NCBI GenBank assembly: GCA_937859895.1
Contig: CALMAV010000066.1
Coordinates: 1 to 8,323 of the forward strand
Direction: 5' to 3'
DNA: 8,323 nt
Source of the DNA: an uncultured Bryobacterales bacterium
GTDB lineage: Bacteria > Acidobacteriota > Terriglobia > Bryobacterales > Bryobacteraceae
The notes under the pieces are model-generated. The model was not told where the DNA came from. It ran no database searches and was given only the letters and a program-made list of their open reading frames with translations. Position numbers and translations under genes: made by a program. Shown piece after piece: positions 1 to 5,754 of this stretch; positions within the stretch are counted from its first letter, which is position 1; every line of letters begins with the position of its first letter.

Positions 1-1359
1 AATCTGTGCCATGCCGAGAGCGCGTGATGGAGCACCGCCCGTGCGGCCATACAGAGTCTTTTCTCCAACGTCGTATGCCAGCTGTGACATCTGGTTGACC
101 GTAACTGGAAAGCCCCAGGAGGAGACGGTCTGGACCACGGCAGCCGGAGCCGTGCCGACGATACCCGGTGCTGAGTTGACCGCAAAGAAAACGCCCGGTT
201 GAAGTGAGGCCGCGGCTACTATCGCCATGATGGCGACGAACCCTTCCAGCAGCATGGCGCCGTAACCGATAGGGCAAGCGTGTGATTCTTGGGCAAGCAG
301 TTTAGGCGTGGTTCCGGAAGAGATAAGCGAGTGGAATCCGGAGATAGCTCCGCAGGCGATTGTGATGAAGCAGAATGGAAAGACTTTGCCGGCGAAGATG
401 GGTCCAGTCCCATCGACGAACTGAGTTACCGGCGGTAGAGCCAGGGTTGGATGGTTCAGCAAGATTCCCGCAGCGAGCAGAAACATAACGCCGAGCTTGA
501 CGAAAGTGCTGAGGTAGTCGCGCGGAGCAAGAAGAAACCATACGGGCAGGGCACTGGCAAGGAAGCCATAGATCACCAGTGCAATCGATAGAGCGACGCC
601 GCTCAATGTGAACCAGCGTGCCATGACCGGGGAAGCCGCAACGGCACTGCCGCCATAGATACTCAGCAGTACCAGGCCGAAGCCGATCAGAGAACACTCG
701 AGAACTTTGCCCGGCCTTAAAAAGCGCAGGTAAAGGCCCATGAAGATGGCAACCGGCATGGTCATCGCGATGGTAAAGGTACCCCAGGGACTGCCTTTCA
801 ATGCGTTCACCACAACCAGCGCTATTACCGCCAGCAGCACAATCATGATCAGCAACACCGTAATTAGCGAAACGAACCCAGCGACCTTGCCGATCTCGTC
901 ACGCGCGATCTGGCCGAGCGTTTTGCCATCGCGCCTGACTGAGCAGAACAAGATCACGAAATCCTGAACAGCCCCGGCCAGCACCGCACCGACAAGGATC
1001 CACAGCACACCGGGAAGGTAGCCAAATTGCGCCGCAAGCGTTGGACCTACCAGCGGACCTGGGCCGGCGATGGCGGCAAAGTGGTGTCCCAGCAAAATCC
1101 ATTTGTTGGTGGGCTCGAAGTCCTGGCCATCCTGAAAGCGCTCAGCAGGTGTAGCGCGGCGATCATCTAGTCGCAGGACGCGAAAAGCAATGAACCTGCC
1201 ATAAAAGCGAAAGCCTAGCAGGAAGATAGATACCGCAGCCGTGATCAGCCAGAGGCTGTTAACCGGTTCCTCGCCGCTGGTTGTGAGTACGGCCAGAGCA
1301 ACCGCGGCAAGGATGGAGAGAACAACCCAGCCAACCCGGGCGCTGATGCGGCGAAGCAT
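1..1359 (-). CDS. cstA: Carbon starvation protein CstA family transporter, 3' end beyond window
   Basis: Inner-membrane transporter of the CstA family (peptide and/or pyruvate uptake during carbon limitation). The frame is open from the left edge to ATG at 1357-1359, giving the N-terminal 453 residues of a protein usually near 700. Family landmarks match well: GHHFAAIAGPGPLVGP at residues 91-106, AGAVQDF around 128-134, LAPRDYLSTF around 278-287, FVDGTGP around 314-320, and ITIACGAISGFHSLISSGTTP around 332-352. Most of the chain is hydrophobic helices. No in-frame ATG or GTG lies between this start and the upstream in-frame stop, so the start is well placed; the ribosome site is weak (GGA about 10 bases upstream). 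In the leftward block it follows the exchanger gene, but a duplicated junction and a foldback element separate them. The first 25 codons exist as a second copy at 1763-1837. Family call seen directly; substrate inferred. Confidence 0.95.
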   Translation of the reverse strand, partial: MLRRISARVGWVVLSILAAVALAVLTTSGEEPVNSLWLITAAVSIFLLGFRFYGRFIAFRVLRLDDRRATPAERFQDGQDFEPTNKWILLGHHFAAIAGPGPLVGPTLAAQFGYLPGVLWILVGAVLAGAVQDFVILFCSVRRDGKTLGQIARDEIGKVAGFVSLITVLLIMIVLLAVIALVVVNALKGSPWGTFTIAMTMPVAIFMGLYLRFLRPGKVLECSLIGFGLVLLSIYGGSAVAASPVMARWFTLSGVALSIALVIYGFLASALPVWFLLAPRDYLSTFVKLGVMFLLAAGILLNHPTLALPPVTQFVDGTGPIFAGKVFPFCFITIACGAISGFHSLISSGTTPKLLAQESHACPIGYGAMLLEGFVAIMAIVAAASLQPGVFFAVNSAPGIVGTAPAAVVQTVSSWGFPVTVNQMSQLAYDVGEKTLYGRTGGAPSRALGMAQI

Positions 1360-1496
1360 ATATTGAGTTCCAAGATACAGCGCGCGAAGCCGCAGGTCTA
1401 TGAGCGAATCTGTGTGCGCCAGGTATCCGCGAAGCTGCCAATCGCTTCCGGCATCTTGCGGCGGAAGGCCATGCGCAGAACTTCCAGAGCAGCCCA
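1285..1496. repeat. 212-bp direct repeat, copy 1 (exchanger 3' end + spacer + cstA 5' end)
   Basis: Matches 1763-1974 at a constant offset of 478 bp without gaps. Five mismatches were counted in 212 positions, four of them in the cstA-coding part and one in the exchanger-tail part. It covers the first 25 codons of the intact cstA, the 38-bp spacer with its ribosome site, and the last 32-33 codons of an exchanger gene. Just beyond 1496, alignment continues only weakly. Confidence 0.95.
1398..1496 (-). pseudogene. Orphan 3' tail of the exchanger gene
   Basis: On the minus strand this stretch encodes WAALEVLRMAFRRKMPEAIG and onward to a TAG at 1398-1400, the same C-terminus as the intact exchanger gene. 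The upstream body of the gene is absent: the reading frame runs back into a 14-bp tandem repeat and then the foldback element at 1532-1738, with no plausible start codon. A few more upstream codons (VLFIW against VAFLLW in the intact gene) look like a decayed continuation of the homology. It is a relic of duplication of the exchanger/cstA junction and presumably makes no product. Confidence 0.85.
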
Positions 1497-1504
1497 GATG
1501 AAAA

Positions 1505-1531
1505 GTACGTGAATAGTTGTACGTGAATAGT
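1505..1531. repeat. 14-bp tandem duplication
   Basis: GTACGTGAATAGT occurs at 1505-1517 and again at 1519-1531, separated by a single T, so the period is 14 bp. It lies exactly between the end of direct-repeat copy 1 and the left end of the foldback element (1532), so it may record the insertion or repair event at that junction. It does not recur at the right end of the element, so it is not a simple target-site duplication. Confidence 0.9.
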
Positions 1532-1738
1532 GACAGACGGAGTGAATACCTGAGGAGATTAGACCCCGGCCTAGGTGGCCTATGAGTTACACCAGGCTGC
1601 GAACGCTACGGCCTTATGTGCCGACCTTCTGCTATAGCTTCAGCCGGCGATGCTGAAAGCGCTTCGATTTCTATCTGGTTCCAAGCGACCGAAGCATAGG
1701 CCATGGGCTATACAGCTCAGGTATTCACTCCGTCTGTC
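1532..1738. mobile_element. 207-bp foldback / MITE-like element with 23-bp terminal inverted repeats
   Basis: The outer arms 1532-1554 and 1716-1738 are perfect reverse complements over 23 bp, beginning GACAGACGG and ending CCGTCTGTC. Further pairs lie inside: TGGCCTATG at 1576-1584 with CATAGGCCA at 1695-1703, and an apical hairpin at 1637-1660 (GCTTCAGC with GCTGAAAGC). The whole stretch could therefore fold as one long imperfect hairpin in either DNA strand or in a read-through transcript. It holds no convincing gene, which fits a non-autonomous miniature element or a dispersed hairpin repeat. No flanking target duplication is seen. It lies between the two copies of the 212-bp direct repeat. 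Mobility is inferred; the inverted repeats are seen directly. Confidence 0.7.
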
Positions 1739-1837
1739 CCCCTCGACCCCCCACCGTGAGTTGAGTACGGCGAGAGCAAGCGCGGCAAGGACGGAGAGAA
1801 CAGCCCAGCCAACCCGGGCGCTGATGCGGCGAAGCAT
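1640..1837 (-). pseudogene. Truncated cstA 5' copy
   Basis: An ATG at 1835-1837 opens the same N-terminus as the intact cstA (MLRRISARVGW) for 25 codons, to 1763. It then loses similarity, enters the foldback element and stops at 1640-1642 after 65 codons. Compared with the intact gene, three of the 25 residues differ (V to A, I to V, V to L). It keeps the 38-bp spacing to the exchanger stop, so it marks the original position of cstA directly behind the exchanger. A 65-residue peptide could still be made from it, with one membrane-helix-like segment, but no function is evident. Confidence 0.85.
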
Positions 1838-1974
1838 ATATTGAGTTCCAAGATACAGCGCGCGAAGCCGCAGGTCTATGAGCGAATCTGTGTGCGCCAG
1901 GTATCCGCGAAGCTGCCAATCGCTTCCGGCATCTTGCGGCGGAAGGCCATGCGCAGAACTTCCAGCGCAGCCCA
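1763..1974. repeat. 212-bp direct repeat, copy 2
   Basis: Partner of 1285-1496. This copy is joined to the intact exchanger gene, spans its stop codon and the 38-bp spacer, and ends in the truncated cstA 5' copy. The exchanger-side 137 bp differ from copy 1 at one position, while the 75 bp of cstA coding sequence differ at four. Confidence 0.95.
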
Positions 1975-3111
1975 AAGGAGGAAAGCAACGGTGATGAACA
2001 TTCTTGATGCCTCTCCGCCAACCGTGCTTCCCAAGACAAACTGAGACGCAAAAAGCACGAACATCGCAGCCGCCTCCCACCAGTCAAATCGCATGTTGAC
2101 CAGGATCATCAAAGCTACAACGCTCTGGCTAATGGTGAGAAGCAGTTCGGACGATTGCTCCCGATCCAAGTGGAGCGCGGTAACAGAGCCGTGACTCAAA
2201 GAAAGCACAATGGGCAGCATCGCAATCAGCAGCGTCCATTGGTTGATGTTGCTGGACGCAATGTTCATCAGTGCCACAGAGGCCTTGGATTCCTGCCGGG
2301 CGAAGTAGAAAGTAGAAAGTAACTCAGGAAACTCAGAGATCACCGGCGCCAGCCATTGGATAACGATGAAGCTCGGAATACCAATGGCGGTAGCCAGGGC
2401 TATCAGGCTGCCGAGAAACGGTTCAGCCGTGAAATAGATAATCGCGCCACCAATGCTGAACAGGCCGAAAATTGCAACAGTGCGATAGAGGGGCCGCGCA
2501 GTCACTATCTTTTTTGGAATAAGCTCGAGGTCTTCCATTCCCTCGTGCTGCTCCGGCGCGAGTCGCGACAAGATTGCCAGATAAGCCGCATAAAGCCCAA
2601 CGAGCACTACCGCGTCGTACAGTTCCAGACGGCTCTTCCACCAAATGAAAGTTACGTAAAGCAGAGGCAGGGCCAAGCCGATAACCTCAACGCTGTGATG
2701 ATGATCCAAGTCGATGGCCCGCAGCGGTTCCTTTGTACGCTTGCGATGGACGATGCTCGCTGTTAAATAGATTGCAGGCCAGGCAAGACCAGTGAGAAGT
2801 CGTAGCGCACCAGTCAGGTTGGCCAGCAGCAGACTGGTTTGCTGCTTCCAGGCGAGTACTGCTTCAACGGCGAACTCCGGCAGTGTCTGCATGAGCGCCA
2901 AAATGGCGAGTGCAAAACCTTGCGCGACAAAAAATTGGGCCGATTCAGCGCCCCAAGTAATCAGCATCGAAGCGGTCAGGATGCAGAGAGTGGTCCAAAC
3001 CGTTCCGATCGCACTGGTATGGGCAACCGGCACGGCAGCAAGCAGAAGGCAGCCGGCTATAACGGGTTTATTCGTTGGAGGTCGGTGATCAGGCAAAGGA
3101 TAATTCAGCAT
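1876..3111 (-). CDS. Sodium/calcium exchanger-like (CaCA-type) membrane protein
   Basis: Integral membrane protein of 411 residues with roughly ten hydrophobic helices. Two segments resemble the paired alpha repeats of the Na+/Ca2+ (cation/H+) exchanger superfamily. Near residues 70-105, TLPEFAVEAVLAW is followed by LLLANLTGALRLLTG; in the second half, PVISEFPELLSTF is followed by ALMNIASSNINQWTLL. Both keep the acidic residue next to proline and the small/Asn-rich follow-up typical of the ion site. A central loop has DLDHHHS. The start chosen is ATG at 3109-3111, which overlaps nadB by 23 bp and suggests translational coupling; the frame stays open to 3216, but that would overlap nadB by 128 bp. 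No strong ribosome site is seen. The last codons are duplicated at 1398-1496. The transported ion cannot be told from sequence. Confidence 0.75.
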   Translation of the reverse strand: MLNYPLPDHRPPTNKPVIAGCLLLAAVPVAHTSAIGTVWTTLCILTASMLITWGAESAQFFVAQGFALAILALMQTLPEFAVEAVLAWKQQTSLLLANLTGALRLLTGLAWPAIYLTASIVHRKRTKEPLRAIDLDHHHSVEVIGLALPLLYVTFIWWKSRLELYDAVVLVGLYAAYLAILSRLAPEQHEGMEDLELIPKKIVTARPLYRTVAIFGLFSIGGAIIYFTAEPFLGSLIALATAIGIPSFIVIQWLAPVISEFPELLSTFYFARQESKASVALMNIASSNINQWTLLIAMLPIVLSLSHGSVTALHLDREQSSELLLTISQSVVALMILVNMRFDWWEAAAMFVLFASQFVLGSTVGGEASRMFITVAFLLWAALEVLRMAFRRKMPEAIGSFADTWRTQIRS

Positions 3112-4660
3112 CGAGCTGATCGCCCCGTTTTTGCAGGATTGAGTGTTTTTCAAAGGCTGAGGATTTGGCTGAAAAGTCCACGCGGTAGTGACCACCCCGG
3201 CTCTCCTCGCGAGCAAGTGCGGCTTGGGCGATTAACAGGGCAACGTCCCGCATGTTTCGCCGTTCATAGTCGGCGCGTGAAGCATCGCTCATGGGCAGTA
3301 ACATCTGGTCCTGTAACTTGCGGTAAGCTGCTTTCAACTCCGGGCCGGAGCGCAAGATGCCACAGGAGTTCCAGCTCAGCGTGCGTAAATCTCGCTCAGG
3401 CATAGGAGGAAACAGCGAGGTTGAAACTTCCGGATTTCGGGACGGCAGAGGCCCGGACGCCTCCCGCATGGCACGCCCAGCACGCGCGCCGAAAACCAGT
3501 GCTTCCAACAACGAGTTGCTGGCTAGTCGAATTGCCCCGTGTACGCCAGTGCAGGCAGCTTCGCCGGCAGCAAACAGCCGTTCCACCGTGCTACGCCCGA
3601 AAAGATCTGTTCTAACTCCACCCATTGCGTAGTGGGCTGCCGGACGAACAGGTGCGGCCTGCCTTTCCAGATCAACGCCGTGTCGCAAACAAGTCTGATA
3701 CACGCGTGGAAATCGCTCGCTTACAAAGCCCGGCGCCATATGCGTCAAGTCGAGAAAGGCGCTGTCGTCGCCGGTAGCGCGCATCTCCATAACGATAGAC
3801 CGGGACACCACGTCGCGTGGAGCCAGTTCCCCCATAGGGTGGTAGCGGGCCATGAAGCGTTCACCGCTGGCGTTTCGCAGATAAGCACCTTCGCCGCGCA
3901 GAGCTTCGCTCAATAGAAATCGTGGTGAATCGGGAATGTAGAGCGCTGTCGGATGAAACTGGATGAATTCGATGTCCGAGATCTCCGCGCCTGCACGAAA
4001 CGCACAAGCGACGCCATCCCCGGTTGCCACGTCAGGATTGGTAGTGTTTTCAAAGACGCGTCCCAAGCCGCCCGTTGCCAGCAGAACCGCATGAGCGAGC
4101 ACGTGCACCGTGGTCTTGGTCTCTGCGTCCAGGGCAGTGATGCCGATTGCTTTCCCGTCCTCTACGATCAGATCGGTTACGGCAGAGAAGCTGCGGAAAG
4201 TCACGTTCGGCAACGTTCTAACATGCTGGCGGAGAGAACGCACGATCTCGCGCCCAGTCGAGTCCCCATTTGCGTGCAGAACCCGATTGCGTGAGTGGGC
4301 GCCCTCGCGCGCAAATAGCAACCCACTTCCGCTCCTGTCGAACGCAGTCCCCCAGCCAATCAACTGCTCGATGGCTGAAGGTCCTTCTTCCACCAACGTC
4401 ACTACCGCATCAATATTGCAAAGTCCATCTCCAGCGGCGATAGTGTCCTGCTCATGCAACTCCAGCTCATCATCATCACTGAGTGCGACAGCAATACCGC
4501 CTTGCGCATACTCAGAAGACGATTCGATCAAGCTGTCTTTCGCAACAACAAGAACCCGGCCGGCGCTTGACAGTGCAATGGCTGCTCGTAAACCTGCAAC
4601 TCCGGCGCCCACGACAACAAAATCAGTAACTATGTGATGGGAGGAGGCCGTAATGACCAC
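3089..4660 (-). CDS. nadB: L-aspartate oxidase
   Basis: Cytoplasmic FAD enzyme oxidising L-aspartate to iminoaspartate, which NadA condenses to quinolinate for NAD synthesis. The 523 residues are close to the family norm. Visible: Rossmann GAGVAG at 18-23, SEYAQGG at 49-55, HSRNRVLHANGDSTG at 122-136, QFHPTAL at 234-240, EALRGEGAYL at 252-261, ELAPRDVVSR at 278-287, HYAMGG at 343-348, the second FAD contact GVHGAIRLASNSLLE at 372-386, and a helical C-terminal domain with ARE-ESRGGHYR. Residue 377 is Ile where the family nearly always has Asn (GANR). The start is GTG at 4658-4660; the in-frame stop at 4691-4693 rules out a start inside aroB beyond 4690. First gene of the leftward block; its end overlaps the exchanger gene. 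Neither nadA nor nadC is in the window. Confidence 0.96.
   Translation of the reverse strand: MVITASSHHIVTDFVVVGAGVAGLRAAIALSSAGRVLVVAKDSLIESSSEYAQGGIAVALSDDDELELHEQDTIAAGDGLCNIDAVVTLVEEGPSAIEQLIGWGTAFDRSGSGLLFAREGAHSRNRVLHANGDSTGREIVRSLRQHVRTLPNVTFRSFSAVTDLIVEDGKAIGITALDAETKTTVHVLAHAVLLATGGLGRVFENTTNPDVATGDGVACAFRAGAEISDIEFIQFHPTALYIPDSPRFLLSEALRGEGAYLRNASGERFMARYHPMGELAPRDVVSRSIVMEMRATGDDSAFLDLTHMAPGFVSERFPRVYQTCLRHGVDLERQAAPVRPAAHYAMGGVRTDLFGRSTVERLFAAGEAACTGVHGAIRLASNSLLEALVFGARAGRAMREASGPLPSRNPEVSTSLFPPMPERDLRTLSWNSCGILRSGPELKAAYRKLQDQMLLPMSDASRADYERRNMRDVALLIAQAALAREESRGGHYRVDFSAKSSAFEKHSILQKRGDQLDAELSFA
4567..4594 (+). promoter_or_regulatory. Candidate promoter for aroB-menG inside nadB
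   Basis: TTGACA at 4567-4572 matches the sigma-70 -35 consensus; 16 bp later TAAACC at 4589-4594 is a poor -10 (three of six). It sits in antisense orientation inside the nadB coding region, about 90 bp before aroB. Because only 20 bp separate the two genes, the aroB promoter must lie in or near here, but the weak -10 makes this particular site tentative. Confidence 0.25.
4639..4647 (+). promoter_or_regulatory. Strong Shine-Dalgarno for a 26-codon ORF overlapping aroB
   Basis: GGGAGGAGG lies five bases before ATG at 4653-4655, near-ideal in sequence and spacing. It lies within nadB on the opposite strand (Ala-Ser-Ser codons), so it could be chance. Confidence 0.45.
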
Positions 4661-4733
4661 AATGGTACAACGGGTTAAAGATGCCGGTTTTTACGGTCCA
4701 GACGCCCGGCTGCGTCTACCCGAACATAGTTAA
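4653..4733 (+). CDS. Possible 26-residue leader peptide overlapping aroB start
   Basis: The ORF starts at ATG 4653-4655 (second in-frame ATG at 4662), begins MTTMVQRVKDAGFYG and ends at TAA 4731-4733. It begins inside nadB (opposite strand), crosses the 20-bp gap and runs 53 bp into aroB in another frame. Its ribosome site is far better than aroB's own, so ribosomes loading here would traverse the aroB start out of frame and could lower or couple aroB translation. No Trp, Phe or Tyr runs of the attenuator type are present. It may equally be fortuitous, or mark an indel in the 5' end of aroB. No homology recognised. Confidence 0.25.
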   Translation: MTTMVQRVKDAGFYGPDARLRLPEHS

Positions 4734-5754
4734 GCGCGGCATCATCAACGATCTGACACGGTATCTGCCGGAGAAAGCCGGGCAGATTTTTGTGGTTACA
4801 ACCGAGGATGTCTGGCGCCTGCATGGGGCGTTGTTGCAGACTCACTGGACGAAACCTGAACGCTGGCACGTGCTCTTCTTCCCAGGAAGCGAATCGAACA
4901 AGCGGCTTGCCATTGTCGAGGCGCTTGCCGATCAGATGCTTGAGCTCGGGGCGGACCGCACGAGCATGGTGGTCGGTTTCGGTGGTGGAATTGTAACGGA
5001 TATCAGCGGCTTCCTGGCAGCAATATACATGCGGGGAATTCCGGTGTTGCAGATTCCAACGACGCTGCTCGCCCAGGTGGATGCGGCTACCGGTGGGAAA
5101 ACCGGCGTCAACCTGCAAGGCGGTAAGAATTTAATCGGGAGCTTTCACCATCCGGTTGCCGTGCTGATCGATCCTAATTTGTTGTCAACCCTGCCCGCAC
5201 GCGAGGTGCGCGCCGGCTTGTTTGAAGTGTTGAAGTGTGGTGTGATCCGGGACAGAAGCTTGTTCGACGTGCTTTGCAATCACTCGTCGGAGGTTCTGGC
5301 TCTCAATCCTGAGTTCCTGGATGGCGCGATCGCAGCCGCTGTGCGAATCAAGTCCGAAGTAGTTTCTGCTGACGAGCGCGAAGGCGATCTTCGACGCATT
5401 CTCAATTTTGGTCACACAGTTGGGCACGCGCTGGAAGCCGAAACCGGATACACGCGTTTTCTGCATGGGGAAGCTGTCGGTTGGGGGATGCTCGCTGCAG
5501 TAAATCTTGCGGTCATACTGGATCTGCTGGACACTTCAACGGCCCATCGCATTGGGCAAGCCATTCACAGCTATGGACCGCTGCCACCAGCTCATGACTT
5601 ATCGCCGGATCGCCTGCTCCATCGCTCGCTGAAAGACAAGAAGACACTCGGCGGCAAAGTGCATTTTGTCTTGCCCACCGCTATCGGTAAGGTCGAGATT
5701 GTTTCGGGCATAGCTGATGATGTAATTCGTCGAGCGATTGCAGACACCCTTTAA
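4681..5754 (+). CDS. aroB: 3-dehydroquinate synthase
   Basis: Second shikimate-pathway enzyme: converts DAHP to 3-dehydroquinate using NAD+ and a divalent metal, in the cytoplasm. The 357 residues are full length. NAD-binding GFGGGIVTD is at 99-107, followed by PTTLLAQVDAATGGKTGVN at 126-144, GKNLIG at 148-153 and the GLFEVLKCG block at 179-187. Likely metal ligands are Glu182, His245 in NFGHTVGHALE (242-252) and His262 in FLHGEA (260-265). Position 106 is Thr where Gly is usual in GGGxxGD. The in-frame stop at 4654-4656 leaves ATG 4681 as the only ATG start before the first beta strand; its ribosome site is weak (GGG at 4672-4674). It overlaps menG by one base. Chorismate made downstream of this step is also the menaquinone precursor, which makes the pairing sensible. 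Confidence 0.97.
   Translation: MPVFTVQTPGCVYPNIVKRGIINDLTRYLPEKAGQIFVVTTEDVWRLHGALLQTHWTKPERWHVLFFPGSESNKRLAIVEALADQMLELGADRTSMVVGFGGGIVTDISGFLAAIYMRGIPVLQIPTTLLAQVDAATGGKTGVNLQGGKNLIGSFHHPVAVLIDPNLLSTLPAREVRAGLFEVLKCGVIRDRSLFDVLCNHSSEVLALNPEFLDGAIAAAVRIKSEVVSADEREGDLRRILNFGHTVGHALEAETGYTRFLHGEAVGWGMLAAVNLAVILDLLDTSTAHRIGQAIHSYGPLPPAHDLSPDRLLHRSLKDKKTLGGKVHFVLPTAIGKVEIVSGIADDVIRRAIADTL

Noticed and set aside
302..697. 131-codon minus-strand ORF within cstA
   Set aside because: Out-of-frame shadow of the clean cstA reading frame, with no hydrophobic pattern or motif of its own.
1640..2080. 146-codon minus-strand ORF spanning exchanger end and truncated cstA
   Set aside because: Only the part from ATG 1835-1837 is meaningful (truncated cstA); the upstream part is an out-of-frame reading of the exchanger gene.
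2305..2321. Short tandem repeat GTAGAAA (2.4 copies)
   Set aside because: It sits in exchanger codons for LSTFYF within a conserved helix, is only 17 bp long and is explained by coding sequence.
4110..4637. 175-codon plus-strand ORF opposite nadB
   Set aside because: It lies entirely antisense to a well-conserved nadB; its Ser/Pro/Thr-rich composition is typical of a frame shadow and no family is recognised.
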